This document shows positions 28,701 through 39,035 of a DNA stretch of 64,000 nucleotides, piece after piece. The position numbers were made by a program, and so were the translations under genes. Numbering within the stretch: the first letter of the stretch is position 1; each line of letters opens with the position of its first letter. Origin of the DNA: Maniola hyperantus (Eukaryota > Arthropoda > Insecta > Lepidoptera > Nymphalidae); NCBI RefSeq assembly GCF_902806685.2, contig NC_048557.2, forward strand, positions 3,774,654-3,838,653, written 5' to 3'. The notes below the pieces were generated by a model. It was not told the origin of the DNA. It ran no database searches and saw only the letters and a program-made list of their open reading frames with translations.

Positions 28701-31700
28701 AAGCTGAAATGTCATTCTAAAGGCCGATGCACATTACTTTTCGCTGCGTACTGTACAGACTCATCTAGATCTTAAATAAACTGTACTTGTGTTAGTAAAA
28801 TTGCTATTTTGTTTACAGATGTGTACTGGAAAGTGAACTATGACAGATTTCACCTGGACTTTCGGGATGATGTTATGATAAAAGCTATCACGAGGCGAAT
28901 TGACGAAAACGGTAAACAAATAATGATTAGCAGTATTAACAGAGTGGAAAATTATAGTCAAGCCGCAAATAAGTCTGAGCCTGAGAGGATTTACATAATG
29001 CAGAGAATTTCAATGCAGACATGTATCGTACAACGCTATTAAAAGTAACAATAAAAATTGAAAATGGCCACCTCAAAACAGCTGTTCTGTTCGGTGGTCA
29101 TATTGGCCGTGTACTAGCGGGAAGTGTCAAGCACTGCCTTTTAGCATTTGAAAACAGTTACATTGGGGCCGATTCTCTTGTACACAATCTCTTAACTAAA
29201 CTAAATTAACAGGTCTAAATCTAGTGCTAACCTTTTCCGCAAGCAACATTATGAAAGGGATAGTAATAGATTTAGACTTGCCGTTTTAGTTTAGTTTAGG
29301 GATTGTGTACTACGGAATTAGCCACAATATCGCACTTGTTACACGATTTTAGTAGATGGCCATCGGCATGGCGGTGACGCGACCTTGAAGTTTTTACCCA
29401 TCCCAAAATCGCCCAATGTGCCTAAAGAAGATTTTACTTGAAAAATACTTTCAGCGGGTGAATTAATGCGTCTAATGCTGGAACAAATGTACCTGACGTC
29501 GGCTCCCTGGGCGGCCGAGTCCACCGCCGTGCCCGCCATAGACTTGCGCGAGCACGCGCGACGCCTCGCCGACAAGCCGCTGCTGCAGCAACATATCGAC
29601 CAGTACCTTAGAGTTATCGGTAAGTGGACCCTAACAGCGATCACGCACTCATCCGATCCGAATCGAAATTTATTTATTTATTTATCACTCCTCTCATTCA
29701 TCATCATATTATATTTGTTTGTATCTTTGTAACTGTAATTGGTAATATTATATAAAATATTCTAACCGCTAAACTTTCCTAGTCCTCAGTAAAACCCACT
29801 AGGAAATCATATATGGTCTCCACGTCACAGGTTTAACCTAGTGTGGAGACCACTAGTAACCGACGCCAAAAAAACGGTGTGCGTAATCCCAGCAAAATAA
29901 TGTTGAATTTCTGGATTTGAGTTGGATAGATTTTTAGTGCGTAACGTCGTGTAATTGTGCGTGAAAGTTTTAAATTTGTGCGTAATAAGTAGATATTCGA
30001 AAAAAACGCGTTCTGCCAGGAATACGTCATCCCAGCTACACATTTTTTTCCCAATGGACGTACGAGAAAAAAAATAGGTCCATGAATTAGTGCGTTTTAA
30101 GAGGTAAATGTGCGTGCTAAAATTAAATTTGTGCGTCATAACACTTCGAAGATATTCAGTTTTTTGCTGGGATGACGTTTAACCATTTCTTATATCTCTT
30201 AAACGGTTAAACGTATAGATGTGAAATTTTTTACATGTGTTGCTATGAATTTGTGCGTAATGTTTGTAAAAACAGAATTTAAAAAAAAATTACCGTTCAG
30301 TATTTATAATTAAAACATAAAATAACGTTATTAGGTCCTAGTACTTTAAATATGACCTCTAAAGATAAACTTATAACGTTGATTTGTCCCTTATATCGGC
30401 CCACAGTATCTTATCAAGTTTCATTGGAGTATTTTAAGTATTTATTGAATTATGAAGAAAATTACTACGACAGGACTACGATATTTTTCGACATTTAATT
30501 GGTCGAGTTTTTTATGAGTTGGCTAATTAAAATTTCTACCAATAATTAGTGCGTCAGCTCATTTATCCATCTGCAAAAATATAGCCCAATACACAGATAA
30601 ATTATAGAGATATAATCAAAAACCTATAAGATGCGCAATGCAATGATAAACCGACAAAGTTTGAATAGCCACAAAAAAGCGACCGTGTCATATATCGTAC
30701 TAACCTTCCAAAATTGATAGTATTGTACCATTACTTTTTTCGCACTTAAGTACAGGTGCGTACATAATAGTTAGTGAAAATTAAAACAACAGAACAGTTC
30801 AATATATTTTTTATTTTCTAAGTTTTAGTTGATCAATATTCTGACTGAATACCGATTCGATTGTAAATTAAGTAGGTAATCTAAAATTATTGTGTTAACA
30901 TAATTTGTCATATTAACATAACAATAAAAATAATCAACAGTAGGTAACAAAATAGTAAAAAAATCTAGAAATAGAGATAAATCACGTTGAATCAACTAGT
31001 AGCTGGTGCAGTGCCCCATATTTTCCCTAACCTGCCTAAGTACTTAAGTGCGAAAAAAACATCTAGGATGGATCCCTCTAAAAGGGAACAGCTGTATGAA
31101 CAGCGAGCGTCGTCAACAACTACATCAGCAAGCCCAAGAAAAGGACAATCACAAAGGACAGGAAATAAAATAACAGGATCTAATTATAATAGGAAATAAA
31201 ATATCTATTAACCCTCATTTATGTTTTATTTTAGTGAAATAGTAGGTAGATCTTCAAAGTTTCAAACAAGTTTTGAGTTCCTACATTCTTACGAAAGACT
31301 ACTACTAGGTACCTACTGCCTTACATTAAATTATAGAGTAGGTGGCTGTATGTGCTCAATACGTAATTCCAAAAACTAATGATTTTATGTATTTGTAATG
31401 TAAGTAGGTGCATAGTGTTTGTAAATATTACTAGATAGAATAAATATAGAAAGCTGTCCACTAGTACACTTGTAGCTCTATCGGTTTATGCCACAGATTC
31501 ACGGCGGATCCTAATTGCGACGTTGCCAAACTTAATAGCATGGCTTGTAAGTAAAGATGGCTGTGGTCGGAACCTTTGGTACCTATTAGTTTTAAAATTC
31601 AGTTTTAGTGCCGTGTTTTGAAGACGAACGGGTGGCTTAGTTTAACAGTTTCCAGAAAACTCTATTGTTCAATTATGGCTTGTGACCAGACAATAGGACT

Positions 31701-34700
31701 GTTTGCTTTTGTTTGTTAAAATCCCGTGGGAACTCTTTAATATTTGGGAATAAATGTAACGGGTCACTTATGCAAAAATCACGTCAATCTGTAGCTCTGT
31801 TGCGGTGTGATGGAAGGACAAACCAACAAACAAACACACTTTACAATAATGCACGCATTTATAATATTAGAATGATTAATAAAAAGCTTAATAATTTTGT
31901 GCGCACATGTACCAGAAAAGAAATGGTACAATACTATCAATTTTGGAAGGTTAGCACGATATATGACACGGTCGCTTTTTTGTGGCTATTCAAACTTTAC
32001 CGGTTTATCATTGCATTGCGCATCTTATAGGTTTTTTGATTATATCTCTATAATTTATCTGTGTATTGGGCTATATTTTTGCAAATGGATAAATGAGCTG
32101 ACGCACTAATTATTGGTAGAAATTTAAAATTAGCCAACTCATAAAAAACTCGACCAATTAAATGTCGAAAAATATCGTAGTCCTGTCGTAGTAATTTTCT
32201 TCATAATTCAATAAATACTTAAAATACTCCAATGAAACTTGATAAGATACTGTGGGCCGTTATAAGGGACAAATCAACGGTAGAAGTTTATCTTTAGAGG
32301 TCATATTTAAAGTACTAGGACCTAAAAACGTTATTTTATTTTTTTATTATAAACACTGAACGGTAATTTTTTTTTAAATTCTGTTTTTACAAACATTACG
32401 CACAAATTCATAGCAACACATGTAAAAAATTTAACATCTATACGTTTAACCGTTTAAGAGATATAAGAAATGGTTAAACGTCATCCCAGCAAAAAACTGA
32501 ATATCTTCGAAGTGTTATGACGCACAAATTTAATTTTAGCACGCACATTTACCTCTTAAAACGCACTAATTCATGGACCTATTTTTTTTCTTGTACGTCC
32601 ATTGGGAAAAAAATGTGTAGCTGGGATGACGTATTCCTGGCAAAACGCGTTTTTTTCGAATATCTACTTATTGGTTGGACGCACAAATTTAAAACTTTCA
32701 CGCACAATTACACGACGTTACGCACTAAAAATCTATCCAACTCAAATCCAGAAATTCAACATTATTTTGCTGGGATTACGCACACAAAAAAACGTGTTTT
32801 TGATAAATAAAGATATTTTTTTTTTTTTTTTATAATCCGTTAAAATACGCATATAAAATGTCTACTACATATTTCATAAGCTACCATACAAAACAAAAAG
32901 GAACATATTTTCATGGACTCGGATCGGATGAGTGCGTAACCGCCGTTAGGCTGAAATCTATAGATATCACTAAAGAGATTGCTCAAACTTAAGACAAAGA
33001 AAACGTAGACTTATATCTCCGCATAAATCTGTCTCGTTTTAACGGAGTCTTAAATCTGACGGTAAGTCAAAGTATGTTATTTTTGTTGGGTTTCGTTAAG
33101 ACTTAAGATACGGTTTCGCTATATAGAGTCTAGATAGATTTGGACGGATATCTTATGCTTAATGATGTGGGATGTGGGTATAACAATCCATGTAGGTATT
33201 ATTTCATTTGAACAAATGTATCTGACGTTGGCTCCTTGGGCGACCGAGTCTACTCCCGTAGTCGCGATAGATTTACTCGAAAATGTCCTACGACCCGCCG
33301 ACAACTCGCTGCTGCAGCAACATATGCGCCTACAGTGCTACAAGACTCTTGGCACTTAAATGACATTGACAAGGAGGCGCTGTTGGAGAACAAAGGCTTA
33401 GAATATTCAAACAAGAACATAGGAGACACTTGACGGCAACGTTAGTTCCGATTTTCTTCACGCGCCAAGATAGCCTTGTCGCACTGTACGTTACATTGGC
33501 GCGTTCCTCCATTGATTTTTTGCTAGTTGATCTTCACTATCCCAAATCTCCATTAATTACTAGCTTCGTTTCAAACTCAAACTCAAATCATTTATTCAGA
33601 ACTAGATGATGCCCGCGACTTCGTCCGCGTGGATTTAGGTTTTAAAAAATCTCGTGGGAACTCTTTGATTTTCCAGGATTAAAAGTAGCCTATCTCCTTT
33701 CCCGGAATGTAAGCTACCTCTACCAAATTTCATCAAAATCGGTTGAACCGTTGGGCCGTGAAAAGCTAGCAGACAGACAGACAGACAGACACACTTTCGC
33801 ATTTATAATATTAAAGTATGGATTGGTAAAATTTTACGCTTCCTGATTGTCATAAATTTTTATTTGTAAGATGATATGATATAGTGGTGATAATTAATAC
33901 TTACTTAAAACTAAAGCTACAATCAACAGTGGCCCCGATTATCTAGTCTCTCTCTAAACTAAATTTAGAGTATCTGCATTCTTTTCTTTTTAACAATGCT
34001 AAAAAAGGAACGGTACATGACTTTCACATTTAAAGACTCTAAATTTTAGTGCACAATACAAATTTAAACAGTAGGTTCGCGTCTGCGCGCTAAAATCACG
34101 GGTTTTACCATCTAAAAATTAAATTTAAAACTGTCAAACTGTGTCTGTCCTTTTCATATTACATTAGTAAGAAGAGCATGCGAATACTCTAAAATTAGGT
34201 TGTGCTCAGAATCAGTACCAGTTTATGGTCGTAGAAGAGAACGGGGCGGGGTTCGTGCGTCGCTGCGGCGACGCGGGCGGCGGGCAGTACGCCGTGTGCG
34301 CGAGGAGAGCTGCCGACCAGCTGCTGGAGGCGCTGCTGGATCACACCGTGACGGAGCGGCTCGGCTCCAAGGCGCACAGGATATTTAGGTTAGGAACAGA
34401 ACCATTTTTAGGGTTCCGTAGCCGAATGGCAAAAAACGGAACCCTTATAGATTCGTCATGTCTGTCTGTCTATCTGGATTTATGTCACAGCCACTTTTTT
34501 CCGAAACTATAAGAGCTATACTGTTGAAACTTGGTAAGCAGATGTATTCTGTGAACCGCACTAAGATTTTTACACAAAAATAGAAAAAAAACCGGCCAAG
34601 TGCGAGTCAGGCTCGCACAACAAGGGTTCCGTACTACAGTCGTATTTTTTCGACATTTTGCACGATAATTCAAAAACTATAATGCGTAAAAGGAAATAAA

Positions 34701-37700
34701 AATCTGTTTTAGAATGCACAAATGAAGACCTTTCATATGATACGCCCGTTTGATATAGTTATCTTACTTCGAAAATTGAAAATACTAATTTTATTAGTTC
34801 ATGACCACAATTTTTTTTGTGTTATGTAACCACAAATTCACGTTTTTTAGATTTTTCCCCGAATGTCAGCTATAAGATCTACCTACCTGCCAAATTTCAT
34901 GATTTTAGGTCAACGGGAAGTACCTTGTAGGTTTCTTGATAGACCGACAAACAGACAGACAGACAGACAACAAAGTGATCCTATAAGGGTTCCGTTTTTC
35001 CTTTTGTGGTACGGAACCCTAAAAATGTATTGAAAAACGTATGATACATGAGCGCATTGAAAATTAATCTCTTAGTCCTATTTTTGGTGACAATTCTAAG
35101 GCTCAGCCCACTGATTCGCTAACTCAGTGTCCAACACTGCATGATAGCCACCAATGTCATTTGACATTTATTTTTAATCCATTGAAGGATTGTCTACGAA
35201 AAATTATTTTAATATCACTCAGTGAATCAGTAATGTAGAAAAAACATAATATTATTTCAAATGAGCTTTGTGGCTATCATTCAGTGTTGATCACTGAGTT
35301 AGCGAATCACCCTGGTGGGTATTTAGTTAGCGCTTCGACTATAATTGTATACTTTGCGCACTTACAACATAAATGACTATTATTTATTGCTATGATGACA
35401 GGTTAATTCGTTCCAAGAAATACATAGAAGAGGAGGATATACAGAAGAATGCAATGTTACCTAACAAAGAGTGTAAGGAGTTGACTTACAAACTATTAGA
35501 AGAACATTTTATTAGCGTTCAGGTAAAATTAACTAATCTTATATATTTCATTTTTTCATCTAAATATATAAAAGGAAAAGGTGACTGACTGACTGACTGA
35601 CTGACTGATCTATCAACGCACAGCTCAAACTACTGGACGGATCGGGCTGCAATTAGGCATGCAGATAGCTATTATAACGTAGGCATTCGCTAAGAAAGGA
35701 TATTTGAAAATTCAACCCTTATTAATCAAGGATATTTGAAAAGGGGGTCAAATAGGTGTTTGAAATTTGTGTAGTCCACGCGGATGAAGTTGCGAGCATA
35801 AGCTAGTATCTTATTATAATGATAAGGAAATAAGTAAGATTTTTGAAAAATTTGATTTCAGCCAATGAGAAAAGCGGCCTCTGCAGGCGGGACGGCGAAA
35901 GCTATTTATTTATACCACGTGAAGATATATGAGGTACACAAATGTTTTATTTATCGAAGGAGCTTAAATAAAGAAAAAGAATATTAAAATTAAGTATTCA
36001 TTGCTAATTTCAATACATATTATAATTACCTCTATGAAAAATAGCGGCCATAAAATACAGTAGCCGCAGGAAATTTTGTACATCAACCTTTAGAAAGAGA
36101 TTTCGGCTTCGTAGAGCGTTGTCTCTGTCAATCATACCTATGCGACGTTTCGTCGGTTTCAACGACAGAGACAAGTCAAAGTCGCTGATCGAGCCTCCTT
36201 GTGTTGGGGACAATACGCAGAGAAACTTTCAGCTTTTATAAAATAACGAAGGTCTGACACGCGCTGGCTCTCTCTCTCTATACAGGGTGTAACCCGAACG
36301 CTGGCAAAAACGAAGACAGGTGATAGTACTGATAGTACTAATGATCAGTAATATGATACCACAAAAAAAATACATAAGAAAATAAAAAATCCTATATTTT
36401 GTAAAATTTCACGATATAGTGCAAATAAAACATCTGACTGACGCTAGAGGGGTTCTTAAGTAGGTTCGGAGTCAATGCTGCGTCGTAGGCGGGGCGTTGA
36501 CCCGAGTTTTGCACGCTACACATTGCGAGATTGAAAAATACTAAATCACTAAAACTACAAAATGAGGCAAATGGTTATTGGTATTGGATTGTGTTTAGGT
36601 AGTATAACAATGTGGCTGATTCCGTTGTACACAATCTCTAAACTAAACTAAAATGGCACGTCTAAATCTATTGCTATCCCTTTCATAAAATTGCTTGCAG
36701 AAAAGGATAGCACTAGATTTAAACCTGTTAATTTAGTTTAGTTTAGAGATTGTGTACAAGGGAATCGGCCCCTATAACGCTAAGTTTTTGCTAGCGTTCT
36801 GGTTACATCCTGATGTATGTGCCTATTGTCCGCGATTTACTCGCTTCTGGCTATATCGATTTTAATGCAGTTTTGTATTGTACGTACGTATAAGCTGTGA
36901 TAGTCTAGTGGTTAGGACGTCCGCCTTCTAATCGAAGGTCGGGGGTTCGATCCCGGGCATGCACCTCTAACTTTTCGGAGTTATGTGCGTTTTAATTAAT
37001 TAAATATCATTTGCTTTAACGGTGAAGGAAAACATCGTGAGGAAACCTGCACGCCTGAGAGTTCTCCGTAATGTTCTCAAAGGTGTGTGAAGTCTACCAA
37101 TCCGCACATGGCCAGCGTGGTAGACTATGGCCAAAAACCCTTCTCATTCTGAGAGGAGACCCGCGTGTAGTGAGCCGGTGATGCGTTGATCATGATGATG
37201 ATGATGATTGTACGTCAGGTAGCGCACACAGTGCGTGAGATGTGCTACCGCGCGCTCCACAACATCATCTCGGTGGGTGCACACGTGCGACAGTCGCACG
37301 CGCGACTCTTGGACAAGCAGCGCCGCGTGCGTTCCATAGTGCACGGCATGAGAATGCGCGGCGAACCGCAGCAGAATATTGATGATGTGAGTATATTTCT
37401 TTTCAACACACTTGCTCATAAAGTGGCTCTAATTTCACCACAATTAGACACATAATGACACCTATAATCAAACTGTGACTTTTTCATTGCTATTTTATTC
37501 ACAAGTGAGTTATAGAGCTATTACCGTCCTCAGCTATCTCAATGGCGCCTCAGCGGTAATCATCAACATTACACACTTGTACCATAATGTACTATTTTTT
37601 ACCAGACCAACTGTCAAAATTAATGTATGCCCTAATATTACAAAGAGGAAAGATTTGTTTAAAATCGATTATGAAAATACTGAACCGTTTTTAATAATTC

Positions 37701-38076
37701 TTTAACTACACTATTATAAAAGATAAACATATAGAAGCTACTTTATCCAGAAGTAGCATAGGTAACTTAAGGTCATAATATAATAAATTATTATTTTTAA
37801 CAAAATATATGGTGAAGTTTTAATGGTTGTCTTCCCGCGGCAGAACGATTTTGTCACAAGTGCATTAGTTATTCCCTCACTATCACTTTGTCACAGGCGA
37901 TCGAACTGTACTCTATTCCCTCACTCGCATTGTCGCAGGTGCTGGAGACGCTCACGCCGCCGGAGCTGGCGGCGGTGAGCGCGGCGGAGGCGAGGCTGCG
38001 CACGCTGGCCGCGGCCGAGATTGAGTTGGACCGAGCGCTGTTCCTACTCTCCTGCTATTTCGCCTACCCGCGGTAG
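25758..38076 (+). CDS. POLR3C: POLR3C / RPC3: DNA-directed RNA polymerase III subunit (11 coding exons)
   Basis: Exons: 25758-25904, 26465-26583, 27437-27566, 27820-28021, 28819-28911, 29455-29619, 34235-34388, 35402-35522, 35862-35933, 37219-37386 and 37939-38076. Phases join throughout, giving 502 aa (human about 534). Landmarks match RPC3: RYFGEIVQNVGHDLF, LLIRYPR, MLVEELLQQ, WKVNYDRFHLDFRDD, HIDQYLRVIEENGAGFV, GDAGGGQY, ERLGSKAHRIFRL, IYLYHVKIYE, and a C-terminus ending SCYFAYPR. Established role: with RPC6 and RPC7 it forms the winged-helix subcomplex that lets Pol III open promoters. Exon 7 starts at 34235, after TTTATGGTCGTAG, because the three nearer-consensus upstream AGs break the frame. 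An alternative exon 11 acceptor at 37897 stays in frame. Confidence 0.95.
26848..27060 (+). repeat. tRNA-derived SINE, left part (continues at 27397-27432)
   Basis: The body matches the copy at 36893 (GAGGAAACCTGCATGCCTGA). It is split by a second SINE and resumes as AGTGAGCCGGTGATGGGTTA with an ATGATG-like tail. It ends a few bases before the POLR3C exon 3 acceptor (27436). Confidence 0.8.
27066..27396 (-). repeat. Second tRNA-headed SINE inserted into the first
   Basis: The reverse complement opens GACCTCCCTGGCGCAGTGGT (A-box) and contains CCCGGGTTCGATTCCTGGCA (B-box), with the body CCCGCTTCCATCTTAGACTG. Related fragments lie at 58489-58600 and 49487-49612. It lies in POLR3C intron 2, opposite strand to the gene. 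Confidence 0.85.
27592..27795 (+). repeat. SINE (GACTTCGTCCGCGTGGA family) in POLR3C intron 3
   Basis: It reads AGCTTATGCTCTCGACTTCG to a TCAG-repeat tail and ends about 24 nt before exon 4. Confidence 0.85.
28136..28362 (-). repeat. SINE (GACTTCGTCCGCGTGGA family) in POLR3C intron 4, minus
   Basis: The reverse complement begins CTAGCTTATGCTCGCGACTT and ends GATCAGTCAGTCAGTCAGGC. It is a nearly complete copy. Confidence 0.9.
28575..28755. mobile_element. MITE family C (about 180 bp hairpin), copy 1
   Basis: Left ACAGTACACAGCAGAAAG pairs with right CTTTTCGCTGCGTACTGTA. The interior has the paired blocks AGAGCATTGTCTCTGTCG and AACGCTCTACAAAG. Other copies: 36049-36185, 40573-40749 and 45736-45917. 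Confidence 0.75.
29163..29323. mobile_element. MITE family A (161 bp), copy 1
   Basis: TTGGGGCCGATTCTCTTGTA ... GGAATTAGCC with inverted CTAAACTAAA blocks. It is flanked on both sides by ACA, and its length equals those of the copies at 40811 and 56636. Confidence 0.85.
30987..31199 (+). pseudogene. THAP-domain C-terminal remnant, probably from a P-like transposase
   Basis: The reading frame gives VAGAVPHIFPNLPKYLS, matching the AVPxxF end of THAP domains in lepidopteran THAP proteins. The zinc-binding cysteines and histidine that should precede it are absent, and the frame closes after about 70 codons. Its place at the centre of the foldback element suggests it is what is left of a transposase gene. 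A captured host THAP fragment is the alternative. Confidence 0.5.
31717..31873 (+). repeat. SINE fragment inside the foldback spacer
   Basis: It contains AAAATCCCGTGGGAACTCTT, GGACAAACCAACAAACAAAC and GCATTTATAATATTAGAAT, the 3' half of the SINE complete at 56276-56490. Confidence 0.75.
33210..33325 (+). pseudogene. Degenerate duplicate of POLR3C exon 6
   Basis: It reads EQMYLTLAPWATESTPVVAI ... LLQQHM against exon 6 EQMYLTSAPWAAESTAVPAI ... LLQQHI, roughly three-quarters identical in DNA. The first part of the exon is missing and no clear splice sites flank it. It lies 3.7 kb downstream of exon 6 in the same intron. Confidence 0.85.
33600..33825 (+). repeat. SINE (ACTAGATGATGCCCGCGACT type), near full length
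   Basis: It has the head GACTTCGTCCGCGTGGATTT, core AGTAGCCTATCTCCTTTCCC, a GACA-repeat stretch, and the tail CACTTTCGCATTTATAATAT. It lies in POLR3C intron 6. Confidence 0.85.
33930..34220 (+). mobile_element. MITE family B, copy 2, abutting POLR3C exon 7
   Basis: TGGCCCCGATT ... AATCAGTACCA, same interior as 9588-9868. It ends 14 nt before exon 7 (34235). Confidence 0.85.
34405..34585 (+). repeat. Partial repeat with GGTTCCGTAG ... CGGAACCC ends
   Basis: It starts 17 nt after the exon 7 donor with TAGGGTTCCGTAGCCGAATG and resembles the end region of the GGCCAAGTGCGAGTC family, but its interior differs. Confidence 0.5.
34587..35025 (+). repeat. GGCCAAGTGCGAGTC-type repeat, full-length copy
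   Basis: ACCGGCCAAGTGCGAGTCAG ... GTACGGAACCCTAAAAA. It lies in POLR3C intron 7. Confidence 0.85.
35105..35318. mobile_element. MITE family D (about 215 bp)
   Basis: Inverted ends share GATTCGCTAACTCAGTG; left GATAGCCACCAATGTCATTT pairs with right AAATGAGCTTTGTGGCTATC. A partial relative lies at 46227-46380. Confidence 0.75.
35563..35806 (-). repeat. SINE (GACTTCGTCCGCGTGGA family) in POLR3C intron 8, minus
   Basis: The reverse complement begins ACTAGCTTATGCTCGCAACT and ends in a TCAG-repeat tail. A short internal duplication of AAGGATATTTGAAAA is present near 35697 and 35729. Confidence 0.85.
36049..36185. mobile_element. MITE family C, truncated copy 2
   Basis: It has the left end ACAGTAGCCGCAGGAAA and the AGAGCGTTGTCTCTGTCA block, but breaks off after CGACAGAGACAA. 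Confidence 0.65.
36283..36811. mobile_element. MITE with CAGGGTGTAACCCGAACGCT ends, host of a nested MITE A
   Basis: The left end CAGGGTGTAACCCGAACGCT and right end AGCGTTCTGGTTACATCCTG are inverted repeats. MITE A copy 2 (about 36614-36774) sits inside it. It lies in POLR3C intron 9. Confidence 0.7.
36614..36774. mobile_element. MITE family A, copy 2 (inverted)
   Basis: GGCTGATTCCGTTGTACACA ... TACAAGGGAATCGGCCCC, opposite orientation to the other copies. The left flank is TGT (complement of ACA); the right flank no longer matches. Confidence 0.8.
36893..37209 (+). repeat. tRNA-derived SINE, full length, ending at POLR3C exon 10
   Basis: The head carries Pol III box-like parts (TAGTCTAGTGGTTAGGACG; GGGGGTTCGATCCCGGGC), then the common body and an ATG-repeat tail (37192-37207). 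ATTGTACGT occurs at 36877-36885 and again at 37207-37215, consistent with a target duplication. It is tRNA-like in sequence only; the anticodon arm does not form a normal tRNA. Confidence 0.9.
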
Positions 38077-38724
38077 TATCCAGGACCGTGCAATGTACAT
38101 AGCGAGACTTACTATACAAATAAAGGCTTCGTCTAAGGCCCAGCGTTTGGATGTTACTTTAGTCAAAAAAGTGCTGCTGTATCTGGCGGCCACAGGACTT
38201 GACAAGGAAATGTAAAGTGGAGGCAAACAAAATGGATCGGAGACGGTCGAAGTGATACAGGGTATTCAAGAGCTTTGGGGCTGTACGGGAGCGGTGTGCA
38301 GGCTCGACCGTACCAAAGGGGAGATCTCCCACCGAGCGGTTAGTTGTGCTCAGAAGCGCCAGCTGGGCCGACGGTTGTATCTTGAAACTTCTATATATAG
38401 TCCAGATTGCCGAACACTCTGTTAGTGCGAGTACTGTCGGCAGTATATTTGTTCGGGACTACGTCATCGATTGAACAGCGCCATCTAGTTTCTAGTGTGG
38501 CAACCGCCACAGGGCTATCAAAGTATAAGAAGAAGGCCCTGCGTCCACTGGTGGAAGGGCACGGAAGGGGATCCTTCGGCATCCCTACATGTAAGCGCAC
38601 ATTGACGGTAACTATGCCGCGGTATCCTAGGTATTCCACGACGTTAGACATGCCGAAGCGTTTCGTACCGAGACATTCCGACACGGCATGCCTATACCAT
38701 ACTATACTATATGCCAAAATTTAA

Positions 38725-38866
38725 GTAACCTATTAAATATCACTTGCCTTTAACGTTGAAGGAAAATATCGTGAGGAAACCTGCATGCTTGAGAGTTCTC
38801 CATAATGTTCTCAAAGGTGTGTGAAGTCTACCAATCCGCATATGGCCAGCGTGAGCATGGCGCATA
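38725..38866 (+). repeat. tRNA-derived SINE fragment in the POLR3C 3' flank
   Basis: It contains TTAACGTTGAAGGAAAATAT and GAGGAAACCTGCATGCTTGA and is truncated at both ends. If the proposed poly(A) signal is used it lies in the 3' UTR. Confidence 0.75.
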
Positions 38867-39029
38867 TTTTCCAATTTTATTTCGGAAAATTGCTTATTTA
38901 AATATTGCCAGCCTATATACATAAGTATAGTCTGGCTTGTGATCAAGTTCAAAAGAGTGTAACTTTTGTACATTGTACTTTTTTCAATATTAGGATTATA
39001 TTGTGATTCAGTAATTTAAGGATTATATA

Positions 39030-39035
39030 AATAAA
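39030..39035 (+). terminator. Possible poly(A) signal of POLR3C
   Basis: An AATAAA occurs 954 nt after the stop codon. It is a candidate only; earlier cleavage sites cannot be excluded. Confidence 0.3.

Larger units (their letters stand above)
29877..32785. mobile_element. Foldback-type DNA transposon with about 900-bp inverted arms, in POLR3C intron 6
   Basis: The left arm (29877 to about 30785) is the near-exact reverse complement of about 31886-32785. The ends read GTGTGCGTAATCCCAGCAAA in both orientations. The spacer (about 1.1 kb) holds a THAP-like coding remnant (30987-31199) and a SINE fragment (31717-31873). Each arm carries many GTGCGT motifs. The paired arm ORFs (29825-30139 minus; 32517-32810 plus) are mirror images with no recognisable product. 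A link to P-like transposases is inferred only from the THAP remnant. Confidence 0.85.

Noticed and set aside
29825..30139. ORF in the foldback arm (MTHKFNFSTHIYLL ...)
   Set aside because: Its mirror copy at 32517-32810 shows it belongs to the terminal repeat; the GTGCGT motifs account for the repeated peptide.
34222..34388. Alternative exon 7 starts at 34210, 34216 and 34222 in POLR3C
   Set aside because: All three break the reading frame with the exon 6 donor; 34235 restores it and gives RVIEENGAGFV as in homologues.
36893..36970. Possible tRNA gene
   Set aside because: It has A- and B-box-like sequences but no proper anticodon arm and continues into a SINE body.
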